From assembly GCF_002505485.1 (NCBI RefSeq), contig NZ_DAVG01000099.1, positions 1-64,000 of the forward strand: a stretch of DNA of 64,000 nt, in the 5' to 3' direction. How positions within the stretch are numbered: the first letter of the stretch is position 1; every line of letters starts with the position of its first letter. A program made the position numbers and the translations under genes. This document shows positions 28,637-37,364 of this stretch, piece by piece. Source of the stretch: Methanosarcina sp. UBA5. GTDB lineage: Archaea; Halobacteriota; Methanosarcinia; Methanosarcinales; Methanosarcinaceae. A model generated the notes under the pieces. The model did no database searches, was not told the origin of the DNA, and saw nothing but the letters and a program-made list of their open reading frames with translations.

Positions 28637-28933
28637 ATAGAAACCTCTCTATCTTAGTATTTTATATGAGTAGTTAATTATTTAGTCTTAAAGTTATAAA
28701 TAAGTTTCCAGCCCAAATAATTGTTTATTTATAAGACTTACGCGGCTGAACTGAGAAATCAATGGCATTAAATCCCAACTGTATAAACCACTGAACGAAT
28801 TGTAACTCCGAATGTGCTTGATTGTATACTTCATGAAAAAAGTCGATGTTGAGAACTCTCTTGGTCAGGAGTTACGATGATGACTGTGTTTGATTTTGTA
28901 CTATTTGTATATAATTCCTATACTTGCAAACAT
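28637..28933. other. Intergenic region, nothing recognised
   Basis: Lies between the small lysine-rich protein gene and the 3' end of the WD40 gene. No supported gene. Confidence 0.4.
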
Positions 28934-31900
28934 TTAAGGTAAATTTGGAAATGTCCTGTGATAAGGCTCATCACCCATATACTTTTTCCATTCCTCTGGT
29001 GTAAGATTCCGGGTTAAACGACTGCTAGCTTCATTTATAAGATTATCTATATTAAATATCCACAACCTTGCTTTATAGTCAGCACTCGCCGTTGCCATAT
29101 ATTTTCCATCAGGACTGAAAACAACATCATTTACCGGACCATTATGGTTCAGAACAGTAATTTGTTTACCTTTAGATGTATCCCATACATGTGATGTACT
29201 GTCATTGCTTGCCGTTGCTACATATTTTCCATCAGGACTGAATACAACACTATATACTGGACCATCATGGTTCAAAACAAAATATTTTTCACCTGTTGAT
29301 ACATTCCATAGACTTGCTGTGTTGTCCCAACTCGCCGTTGCGATGAATTTTCCATCAGGACTGAAAACAACTTTAACCACCCTATCATAATGTCTTAGAA
29401 CAGTAATTTGTTCACCCGTAGAAACATTCCATAAACGTGCTGTCTTGTCACGACTCGCCGTTGCGATGTATTTTCCATCAGGACTGAAAACAACTTTAAC
29501 CACCCTATCATAATGTTTGAAAGGAACCAAAATTTGTTCACCTGTAAATGCATTCCACAAACGTGCTGTTTTGTCAGAACTCGCCGTTGCGATGTATTTT
29601 CCATCAGGACTAAAAACAACATCATTTACCGAACCATTATGGTTCAGAACCAAAATTTGTTCACCTGTAGATGCATTCCATAAACGTGCTGTTTTGTCAG
29701 AACTCACCGTTGCAATATATTTTCCATCAGGGCTGAACACAACATTGTTTACCGGACCCTCATGGTTCAGAACAAAGATTTCTTTACCTGTAGAAACATT
29801 CCATACGTGACCCGTAGATGCATTCCACACGCGTGATGTATTGTCCCAACTCGCCGTTGCCATATATTTTCCATCAGGACTGAAAACAACATTACTCACT
29901 AAACCATTATGTTTGAGAGGAGCCAATATTTGTTCACCCGTAGATGCATCCCATAAACGTGATGTACTGTCATTGCTCGCTGTAGCGACGTATTTTCCAT
30001 CAGGACTAAAAACAATTTTAAATACCTTATTATCATGGTTCAGAATATCATATTCTGTAGATGCATCCCATAAACGTGATGTACTGTCATTGCTCGCTGT
30101 AGCGACGTATTCTCCATCAGGACTGAAAACAACGTTATTCACCACATCACCATGGTTCAGAACAAAGATTTGTTTACCTGTAGCTACATTCCATACTTGT
30201 GATGTACTGTCAGAACTCGCTGTTGCGATGTATTTTCCATCAGGGCTGAACGCAACATTGTTTACCGGACCCTCATGGTTCAGAACAGAAATTTCTTTAC
30301 CTGTAGATGCATTCCATAAACATGCTGTGTTGTCATTGCTCGCCGTTGCGATATATTTTCCATCAGGGCTGAACGCAACGTTGTTTACCGAACCTTCATG
30401 GTTCAGAACAAAGATTTGTTTACCTGTAGATGCATTCCATAAACGTGCTGCTTTGCCATTGCTCGCCGTTGCGACGTATTTTCCATCAGGACTGAACATA
30501 ACATTATTCACCCCGTCACCATGGTTCAGAACCACAACGCTATGAGGTATGAGTAATAATCCCTGACGTATTAACCGATCAGCACCCAACATTAACTGAT
30601 CAGCATCCAATGTCCTACTAATTCTGAATGATTCAATAGCAAGAAGGACACTTTTATCTAGATTTCTAGGATCTCCTTGTAGAAGGCTGGATTTTAAATT
30701 TAACTCATCTGAAACATGAGCTTCTCTCATCTCTGTCTCTGCCAGATACCAGTGATAGGTTGCAAATCCAGCTATAATTAAAATTATGAAGAAAGCTGCA
30801 CCCATTTTCTTATTGCGGCTTCTGCTCAATTCTTTCTCTGCCTGTTCTTCCTTTGCCCGTTTCTTCTCTGCCAGTTCATCATTAAAAACCTTGTTAGAAA
30901 ATAGTATCGGTTTGATAAACCTGTCGTGTGTCAGTTCATACCAGCGCGCACCTGCCCGCCACTCTGCTCTAATAAGGTGCATGCTTTCAAGCACATCAAT
31001 AGCTGCATTAGGAATCCCGCCAGTGAAATCGTGAGCCCGATACACCATCCCTCGCGTCCCCATTGTTGTTATCATCACTTCACCGCACAATCTGCGCAGA
31101 CCCTCCTCATCAATGTGTGCCTTCTCTGCCGCTGCCCTTATAGCCTCTTCGTAAAATCTGTAAAGTTCCTGTTCTACATTACCATAGGTTTTCAGGTGCT
31201 GAAACGTTATTTGCCTTACATCTGGTGGTAACTCCCTCCAGAGGTTCTGGCATACTACCTGAAGTTGCACAGCTTCTATGAACTCTCCTTTTACCTCAGC
31301 GGTCTTGCCGGGCATTGTTTCAACTCGAATTGTTAGCAACTCATCGACAAGTTTTTCTGCTACGCCCTCTTCAAAAGAACGACCAGTATATTTTAACGGT
31401 CCTTTGATTGCTAGCAGTGCAGCCTCGCGGCGCAGACTCTCTACGTGAAAACGCGTCCGCAATCTGTCGGGCAGAAGATCTGCATAGGGATCTAGCTGAG
31501 CTATGAAATCCTCCCGCATGACAAAAACAACCCTTAAGAGAGGATCTGCTTCCAGAACAGTGCTTACTTGCTCAAAGAATCCGTCCCTATCTTTCCAGCG
31601 GTCCTGATACAAAGAGAATATTTCCTCAAACTGATCGAAGATGACGACACGAGGTAAAGGCATACCCTCTTCATCCTGCATACGACTCTGCCCATTCAAA
31701 AAATCAACAAGTTTCATTCTAGCCAGGCACTTAATATTACACTCACCTTCAGCCCAGCTTGTTAGGGTATTAAAGACGTATATATTCGAGATCTCATCAG
31801 TTTTTATGTTATTCAAAGGTGTACCTTTAACTCGTGCTACTGGCAGAACTTCGAACTGGTTTTCTTTCAAGAGAGGAATAAGCCCTGCATTGAAAAGTGA

Positions 31901-32059
31901 AGTCTTACCTGCACCCGACTGGGCATAGACGAGAACCAGATTATGTGCAATGACCAGGGACAGGAGATCTCGAGCTTCACGGTCTCTTCCAAAAAAAATG
32001 AATTTATCTTCCAGTTCAAAAGGTCGAGGACCCACATAAGCCTGGAATTCAGGTCCCAC
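28934..32059 (-). CDS. nSTAND1-type NTPase with membrane segment and 12 WD40 repeats
   Basis: 1041 residues. The start YVGPRPFE...FFGRDRE is the hallmark entry to nSTAND1 ATPases; Walker A AQSGAGKTS is at 46-54 and Walker B VVIFDQFEEI follows near 145-155. A winged-helix-like region, a membrane segment at about 410-432 and a WD40 array (about 505-1010, 12 units with FSPDGKY and ATAS.D) follow. STAND proteins are sensors that oligomerise on ligand binding. GTG start 32059 shares one base with the stop of a 16-codon leader ORF, a relic of a lost SIR2 N-terminus. Probable sensor of the three-gene conflict module with the SIR2-CHAT and Trypco1 genes. Confidence 0.88.
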   Translation of the reverse strand: MGPEFQAYVGPRPFELEDKFIFFGRDREARDLLSLVIAHNLVLVYAQSGAGKTSLFNAGLIPLLKENQFEVLPVARVKGTPLNNIKTDEISNIYVFNTLTSWAEGECNIKCLARMKLVDFLNGQSRMQDEEGMPLPRVVIFDQFEEIFSLYQDRWKDRDGFFEQVSTVLEADPLLRVVFVMREDFIAQLDPYADLLPDRLRTRFHVESLRREAALLAIKGPLKYTGRSFEEGVAEKLVDELLTIRVETMPGKTAEVKGEFIEAVQLQVVCQNLWRELPPDVRQITFQHLKTYGNVEQELYRFYEEAIRAAAEKAHIDEEGLRRLCGEVMITTMGTRGMVYRAHDFTGGIPNAAIDVLESMHLIRAEWRAGARWYELTHDRFIKPILFSNKVFNDELAEKKRAKEEQAEKELSRSRNKKMGAAFFIILIIAGFATYHWYLAETEMREAHVSDELNLKSSLLQGDPRNLDKSVLLAIESFRISRTLDADQLMLGADRLIRQGLLLIPHSVVVLNHGDGVNNVMFSPDGKYVATASNGKAARLWNASTGKQIFVLNHEGSVNNVAFSPDGKYIATASNDNTACLWNASTGKEISVLNHEGPVNNVAFSPDGKYIATASSDSTSQVWNVATGKQIFVLNHGDVVNNVVFSPDGEYVATASNDSTSRLWDASTEYDILNHDNKVFKIVFSPDGKYVATASNDSTSRLWDASTGEQILAPLKHNGLVSNVVFSPDGKYMATASWDNTSRVWNASTGHVWNVSTGKEIFVLNHEGPVNNVVFSPDGKYIATVSSDKTARLWNASTGEQILVLNHNGSVNDVVFSPDGKYIATASSDKTARLWNAFTGEQILVPFKHYDRVVKVVFSPDGKYIATASRDKTARLWNVSTGEQITVLRHYDRVVKVVFSPDGKFIATASWDNTASLWNVSTGEKYFVLNHDGPVYSVVFSPDGKYVATASNDSTSHVWDTSKGKQITVLNHNGPVNDVVFSPDGKYMATASADYKARLWIFNIDNLINEASSRLTRNLTPEEWKKYMGDEPYHRTFPNLP

Positions 32060-32109
32060 TATTGAAAGCCTCCCATCGCGTTCTCAATTCTGCGGAAAAT
32101 TGTTGGCAT
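32059..32109 (-). pseudogene. Scar of a deleted SIR2-type N-terminal domain (16-codon leader ORF)
   Basis: Reading on the minus strand, GGTGTTAGTAATGCCAACAAT matches the start of the SIR2-CHAT gene (GTG in place of ATG), and is fused directly to sequence matching its codons near ELKTRWEAF. About 850 bp between the two points is gone. What is left is an ORF MPTIFRRIENAMGGFQ ending in TAG, whose G begins the GTG of the NTPase gene. The 450 bp upstream (32110-32565) shows no other gene. Confidence 0.75.
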
Positions 32110-32565
32110 TACTAACACCCTTCACAAAGTTTAAAATTCAAACTATTTATCCAATTGGATAATAAGCAACGTTAATTTCAAATTCAGATCGTAAATTTTC
32201 TCGAAATTTAGAATTTGGTATCGAATACAAGGATTTCTGTCATAAAGTACTGTTTTTTAGCTGTACTTTTATTGAAAATGAATGTAAATACGGAAATAGC
32301 GAAAGAAAGGGACTTTAGGGGAGAATCGCTTCTTTGCTGCACGATGCGGCCTTCAGGATCAACTTTCAGGAAAAAGTTCTAAATATTTCCTTTCCTTATC
32401 CATGAACAAGTTCATTCTCCCCTTCTTGAGATGGAGAAATAAGCTATCTTCTTACCCCCGGATGCCCCTGCCGAAACATCACCCTTAAACCCCCGGAGCT
32501 TATTTGAACCTAGAATTTAAACGCCACTCCCATCGTCTCAATCCTTATTTGTTGAACTGTGACAA
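32110..32565. other. Intergenic region between the two conflict-module genes
   Basis: AT-rich, with the presumed leader and ribosome site (GAAGGGTG) of the scarred NTPase gene at its left end. That leader resembles the one of the SIR2-CHAT gene (GGGGGGTG), so it was probably duplicated with it. Nothing else seen. Confidence 0.45.
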
Positions 32566-34077
32566 TTATGACTGATCCTTCTTTATTAAAACCGGTGTTA
32601 GATGCTCTGGAATACCATGTAGTTGAATTTGTACACACCCAAATCTATATGCTTCTTCAATGCTACGCCCTCCTCCTAATGCCTGGTAAAAACCAATAGC
32701 GAAGGCGATAGCAGCTTTATCGCCGATTGCTTGGTTCATGCCAATGACATATTTGATGTGTTTGGCGATGGCTTTTGCCTGAATCTCTGCGTAACAAGCG
32801 TTCAAAACTACACAATTCACCTGACCACTAAATTGTTCAAACAATGCAGCCAACGCATCAGGCTCGATTGGGTGATTTTTCCCTTCCAGATCCTCAAAGC
32901 ATAACGCACCAGTAGGTGTGCCGTGACCAGAAAAATGGACAATATACGGCTGTATATCAAGCAAAGCTTGGGATATATCTGATGGGCGAACTGACAATTG
33001 TGGCAATAATGTAAAGCGGTCCCGAAATTTAGCCAATTTCAGTTTTTCTTGAATCTCTCGAAATTCTTCACCAAGCCGCAGGCGAGATTCATTAGTGGGA
33101 TCGGCTGCTAAGAAGAGTATCGAAACCTTATCGGTTTTTTCTTTAATTAGGAAAGCTTGCCTATTTTCGGCATTTATTTTTGTGATATCACTCTTGAAAG
33201 CCTCCCATCGTGTTTTCAATTCCTCGGCAAATTCGCTGCAATCGTGCCAGTATACCTGGATATGAAGATCCTTATCAAAATAGCGATCCAGATATTTCTG
33301 AGCTTTTTCTTCAAGGGTATCGGAAACATTCCCTGGCACGATCTGCACGGATATGTGCTTTCTATTCTCACTTCTTCCGATGTAGTCATCAAGAATCCTG
33401 CAAAGAACACGGAAATCCCAATCAGTTACCTTGTAGCCTATAAGAAGAAGAGATGTGCCTCCAAATGCTTCCTGAATACGCGGCGGAAGCAGGTTTTGAT
33501 CCTTTGAAACGGCAACAAGGAAGTCCAGATAGTTGTCCTCTGTTAGAACCAGTGACTCTGGTCTTTTATACCATCCATGGAGGTGATATACTAAAGGTTT
33601 GTCCGGAGTGGGATCGAAGTCTGATGACGTTGGTTTGCGTTGCCTGAGTTCTTCATTCCACAGACATATTTCCTGGGTTGGTGCTTTGCCACGGCTTTTA
33701 AGAGCTTGCACCATAAGGTCATCGTAAGTTGTGGTAATATAAACTGGCAGTGGGAGATAGGCTAATACTCCGTGAATTTCATTACGAGCTTCAAAATATG
33801 TTGGTGTGACTTCTTCTGACAGTTCAGTGATTCTATTACAAATCTCATCCCTTGGAAACATCTCGTCTTGGGTCACAGCCACAAACTGAGCCACCCGTGT
33901 CAAGTCGTCCGAGTCTTCCATTGGGTAGTCGTACTCTTCTGCCCATTCATTTGCAATCTGGGAAATAACAGAAATCTTTTCAGAACAGGCCCCAGATCCA
34001 AGAAAAGGAGTACACTTTCCATACTTGATTCTCTTAAGAAGAATGTCCCAATCCTTCTCTTCCAGCATTGTTGGCAC
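32566..34077 (-). CDS. SIR2-like domain fused to a CHAT caspase-like protease
   Basis: 503 residues. Residues 1-295 are a SIR2-type (SIR2_2) domain: FLGSGA near 25-30, ITTTYDDL near 114-121, YHLHG near 164-168, LLIGYKVTDWD near 211-221. The usual catalytic Asn of TTNYD is Thr here (T117). Residues 315-500 are a CHAT protease with HFSGHG (H385) and VLNACYAE (C428), the Cys-His dyad of caspase-like enzymes. The likely role is a protease effector triggered by its neighbours, with an NAD- or nucleotide-binding SIR2 part that may no longer hydrolyse NAD. I chose GTG 34077 (GGGGGGTG six bases ahead) because the duplicate scar has ATG at that same codon. Confidence 0.9.
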   Translation of the reverse strand: MPTMLEEKDWDILLKRIKYGKCTPFLGSGACSEKISVISQIANEWAEEYDYPMEDSDDLTRVAQFVAVTQDEMFPRDEICNRITELSEEVTPTYFEARNEIHGVLAYLPLPVYITTTYDDLMVQALKSRGKAPTQEICLWNEELRQRKPTSSDFDPTPDKPLVYHLHGWYKRPESLVLTEDNYLDFLVAVSKDQNLLPPRIQEAFGGTSLLLIGYKVTDWDFRVLCRILDDYIGRSENRKHISVQIVPGNVSDTLEEKAQKYLDRYFDKDLHIQVYWHDCSEFAEELKTRWEAFKSDITKINAENRQAFLIKEKTDKVSILFLAADPTNESRLRLGEEFREIQEKLKLAKFRDRFTLLPQLSVRPSDISQALLDIQPYIVHFSGHGTPTGALCFEDLEGKNHPIEPDALAALFEQFSGQVNCVVLNACYAEIQAKAIAKHIKYVIGMNQAIGDKAAIAFAIGFYQALGGGRSIEEAYRFGCVQIQLHGIPEHLTPVLIKKDQS

Positions 34078-34225
34078 TACTAACACCCCCCAAGAAGTTA
34101 AATTCTCTTCTCAATTTTTCTCGTGTTTATTTTCCCCACTCACCTTTCTTTCCACTCACCTGCTGTCTTGAAAGCAAATTAAAAATCAGGACACAGAATG
34201 GAAATGTTTTCAACTCCACAATTTC

Positions 34226-34552
34226 TCAACTTTTCCAGGTCAAAGTCACGTTAAAATTAGCGCCCGTACCCGCTGCTATAAACATACCGGCTTTTAAATC
34301 CATTGAAATGCCAAAAGAAACTTTAACTTCTTCCGGTTGCTTACTGAGATCTTTTAACCGATTCAATACAGTATTAGCAACAGGCTTTACAATACCAAGC
34401 GATTCTTCAAATGTCTGATTTGTGATATTTACTATCTCACGAGATGTAGATGAACGTGAAACACGAGTTATTTCCCCTTCAACTTCAGCCTCTTCTGCTT
34501 CTATTAATACAGTACTACCATCTTCCAGAGTTAATTTTACAAGGCGTTTCAT
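34226..34552 (-). CDS. Trypco1 (CU044_2847-type) protein
   Basis: 108 residues. The N-terminal beta strands (VKLTLEDGSTVLIEAEE) and C-terminal block FGISMDLKAGMFIAAGTGANFNVTLTW match the trypsin-co-occurring domain 1 family, whose genes sit beside trypsin-like proteases, caspase-like proteases and STAND NTPases in conflict systems. Biochemical role unknown; a regulatory or adaptor function is inferred from neighbourhood. It is the first gene of the minus-strand set, 148 bp ahead of SIR2-CHAT. No strong ribosome site is seen. Confidence 0.75.
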   Translation of the reverse strand: MKRLVKLTLEDGSTVLIEAEEAEVEGEITRVSRSSTSREIVNITNQTFEESLGIVKPVANTVLNRLKDLSKQPEEVKVSFGISMDLKAGMFIAAGTGANFNVTLTWKS

Positions 34553-34837
34553 AAAAAATCACAGTTCTAAATATTTATTATTAAAGTGGTATTTTTATTG
34601 AATAATAAAAGGATATTTACTAATATAGGGAAAATAAGTATTGAACTAATGAGAAAAAGAAGTCAGAAATACAGATAAAAGAATAGTTATATACAATCTC
34701 ATGCGTCATCGGTTAAGGAATCTATTAATGTTAAAAAAATGACTACTGCAATCATCTATGCATATCGATTTCAATTTCTAGGTTTACAGAAGCGGCAACA
34801 AAAATAACGCATTTCGTATAGATTGTATCTTAACCAA

Positions 34838-35111
34838 ATACAAATCAAATTGCATGCGGCCACCCCACCCTAAAGGATGGGGTATGCTTCGGGCCGCCCG
34901 CCCGGTTTCTTGGGAAGAGTTTAGTATCTTTAACAAAGTTTCCCCAATATAGAGTTGCATTCCCACTCTTGTAACCATGATACCAAGAAACCTCACTTTA
35001 CAAAGAAGCAACGGTACAGAGGTTTAAACGAAACCAAAAAGAGGCGAGGGTTCACTTCATCCCCGACATAAAGGACAGGATATTCGTGACCCTCTGCGCT
35101 CCCGATGTAAT
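34838..35111 (-). mobile_element. MITE-like element, copy B
   Basis: Reverse-complement match to 15401-15637 over 34875-35111, extended on the left by a hairpin-forming end (CCACCCTAAAGGATGG) that also occurs near 60990-61015. No credible protein is encoded. It lies just upstream of the conflict module, on the promoter side of the Trypco1 gene. Confidence 0.75.
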
Positions 35112-35268
35112 GAAAAGATATCTATGCCAATAAACTCTAAATTCCAGTCCTTCTGACCCACTAAGTGGAAAACTTACTGGCAATTCCAAAATAATTTATG
35201 TAATAATCACTATAAAAAGGATAAATCAGTTCAAGCTCTCTCAGCACAGGTTTTTTCTGCAAGAAATT

Positions 35269-35679
35269 CTATTTTTTATCCTTGAGCTTTCCCAGTACTC
35301 CGAAGAAATCAAATTTGTTTTCAGAAGTTTTGCCTTCATTTTTGTTCTTTTCCATTTCAAATCTTCTATCTATAATATATTCTCCAATCGGATTGACAAA
35401 ACCCAGCAGAATTCCTAGCCCTGTAAAAATATAGATCACAGTAAAAATTTTCCCCAAATCCGTTTTAGGGGCAAAGTCCCCATAACCCACAGTTGCCAGG
35501 GTGATAACCGAAAAATAGAAAGAGTCAAGCCATCTCCAACCTTCGACCCTATGGTAAAAGACAGTGCCCCCTGCGAGAGTTATCAAAGTTAAATAAAGGA
35601 GGGACCTGAACTTAGGATCTTTAAGCAGCGTTTTTAGTGTCTTTAGAAACATAAAGAATGTATAAAGAAAAGGAATCAT
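35269..35679 (-). CDS. Two-helix potassium channel
   Basis: 136 residues with two membrane segments around a pore loop containing the potassium selectivity filter TVGYGD (about 66-71). This is the Ion_trans_2 layout. No RCK/regulatory domain follows, only a charged tail, so it resembles the simplest KcsA-like channels. I chose ATG 35679 because GGAGGG lies seven bases upstream; a TTG at 35694 overlaps that site. Function: K+ conduction across the cell membrane. Last in line after the ABC exporter genes but with its own upstream gap. Confidence 0.88.
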   Translation of the reverse strand: MIPFLYTFFMFLKTLKTLLKDPKFRSLLYLTLITLAGGTVFYHRVEGWRWLDSFYFSVITLATVGYGDFAPKTDLGKIFTVIYIFTGLGILLGFVNPIGEYIIDRRFEMEKNKNEGKTSENKFDFFGVLGKLKDKK

Positions 35680-35783
35680 TATCTTTCCCTCCAAACGTAT
35701 TTTTCTTCTGAGATTAAAACGAAATTTGTGAAAGCTGTAAATTCGGACTTACTGAGAGCTGATACCATTAACTAATACCGCTG

Positions 35784-37199
35784 TTAGAAACGTGGGCTTT
35801 CGATCCGGTCCCATTTTCTGAAGCTCTGTCCGAGCAGGTAGAGGGCAAGAGGCACCAGCAGGAGGTTTACAAGCACATAGTACGGACCAAACATTGAGAG
35901 GATAACGTTCACCAGCAGGAGCGGCATGACTGAGAGCGTGTATACAGCGAAAGTCCTGCCGTTATAGAGATTTATGGAAGGAGAAAGCCCTGTTAGGTAA
36001 ATAAGTATTGAAACCATGTAAAGCGAAATTGAGAGGAAAAGCAGCAGCGTTGGCAGCAGAAATGCAGGGTCTTTTTTAAGGGTGAGCAGGATCAGAAGTA
36101 TAAACGGAACAAGATTCAGGAAAAGGTAACTGTTGAGTTTGTTCCTTATCATGTCCGAAACTTTCAGGGGAAAGAAAGCATACGAGGTAAAGATATCGTA
36201 TTCTGTAAGCCAGTTATACATTGAAGAGGAAAGTACTCCCAGAACAAGGGAAATCAGAATTAGAATATTTAAAGCCGGGAGAACCTTTCCCAAGGCTGAA
36301 AGAAGCATCCAGATAAGAGCCGCAGGCAGCAGGAACGAGAAGATTAACTTTCCGAATCCTCCCTCACTCCTTTTCAGGTCAAGGAAATCCTTTGCGACGA
36401 AAGCTGCATACCTGTATGAACCAAACTTCCCGCAAAGCCTGGAAAATGAGTTTGGGAAGCTCTTTTTCGCCTGGGGGAAGTCCACCTTCAGGAAAAACAG
36501 GGATAAAGCCGAAGGAATGATTATAAGCCCAGAGGAAAGCAGAAACTGGCTTTTTGAGGAAAGCAGGAAAAAAGAGAGGCTTGGCAGGCTATAAAATATT
36601 CCTGAATCCAGATTTCCAGAAATAGAAAGCAGGAAAACGCAGCCAGCCAGCAAACCCAAAGTCAGCAGCTTTCCGGAATGGGCATAAATAGTAGATAAGA
36701 AAAATACCAGGGAAAGCCCGATCATAAAGGAAAGAGAAAGGGTCAGGAGAAGGAAGAGAAGGGTAAAAGGAAAATGGAAGTTTCCTGCCGGGATAAGGGC
36801 TGCAGCAAGCGCAAAACCTGCAACGAAAGGCAGCACATAGAGGGCAAAGTAATATACGACATCTTTTACAAGGAAGTTTGCAAAGATTAATCTCTCGGAA
36901 ACAGGAAGCGTCCTTGAAGAATATGCTATCATGCTTGCCTGCCCGAAACGCCGGTTCATAAACTCCCTGCCCATAAGCCCGAAAGCTCCTACCATGCTTC
37001 CCAGAAGCAAAAAAAAGTAATGCATCCCGAGCGCAATCTGGGCATAGGTAAAGATTTCCCTAAAAATTGGCAGAACCAGGCTTACGAAGAAGGTGAAGAG
37101 AAAGATAAAGACCGGAAAGAGAGAAAAACCATTGTTTCCGAAAAGATTTGAATGCATTCGCCATTCTTCTTTAAGCATGCTTTTAAAGATATCAAACAT
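35784..37199 (-). CDS. ABC-2-like exporter membrane subunit
   Basis: 471 residues with about twelve hydrophobic segments and short loops; Phe- and Leu-rich. It follows an ABC ATPase gene by 165 bp in the same direction, so it is most likely that ATPase's membrane partner. It has no close resemblance to a named substrate family; the N-terminus (MFDIFKSMLKEEWRMHS) is typical of ABC-2 permeases. Substrate unknown. Confidence 0.75.
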   Translation of the reverse strand: MFDIFKSMLKEEWRMHSNLFGNNGFSLFPVFIFLFTFFVSLVLPIFREIFTYAQIALGMHYFFLLLGSMVGAFGLMGREFMNRRFGQASMIAYSSRTLPVSERLIFANFLVKDVVYYFALYVLPFVAGFALAAALIPAGNFHFPFTLLFLLLTLSLSFMIGLSLVFFLSTIYAHSGKLLTLGLLAGCVFLLSISGNLDSGIFYSLPSLSFFLLSSKSQFLLSSGLIIIPSALSLFFLKVDFPQAKKSFPNSFSRLCGKFGSYRYAAFVAKDFLDLKRSEGGFGKLIFSFLLPAALIWMLLSALGKVLPALNILILISLVLGVLSSSMYNWLTEYDIFTSYAFFPLKVSDMIRNKLNSYLFLNLVPFILLILLTLKKDPAFLLPTLLLFLSISLYMVSILIYLTGLSPSINLYNGRTFAVYTLSVMPLLLVNVILSMFGPYYVLVNLLLVPLALYLLGQSFRKWDRIESPRF

Positions 37200-37364
37200 A
37201 AAATCCCTGCCAGTTTTAGTCTCGCTTTTGTGCTATTTTTACACTCATTTTTGTCACTTTTACTTATATTTCCAGGCAATTTTTATTTTTAGGCAATTTC
37301 TACCCTTACCTTTGTTCCAGCTTGCGGATTATACATAATAAGAGAATCTCACACCCCTATTCTG

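Noticed and set aside
29205..30545. Long plus-strand ORFs across the WD40 region
   Set aside because: They arise because the repeat unit length keeps the opposite frame open; sequence is the reverse of WD40 codons.
28934..34552. Calling the module a known Avs or Thoeris system
   Set aside because: There is no TIR or Avs-type STAND architecture; the nSTAND1-WD40, CHAT and Trypco1 mix does not fit either.
34784..35011. 75-codon minus-strand ORF in MITE copy B
   Set aside because: The frame is not supported by a ribosome site, and element copy A does not preserve it convincingly.
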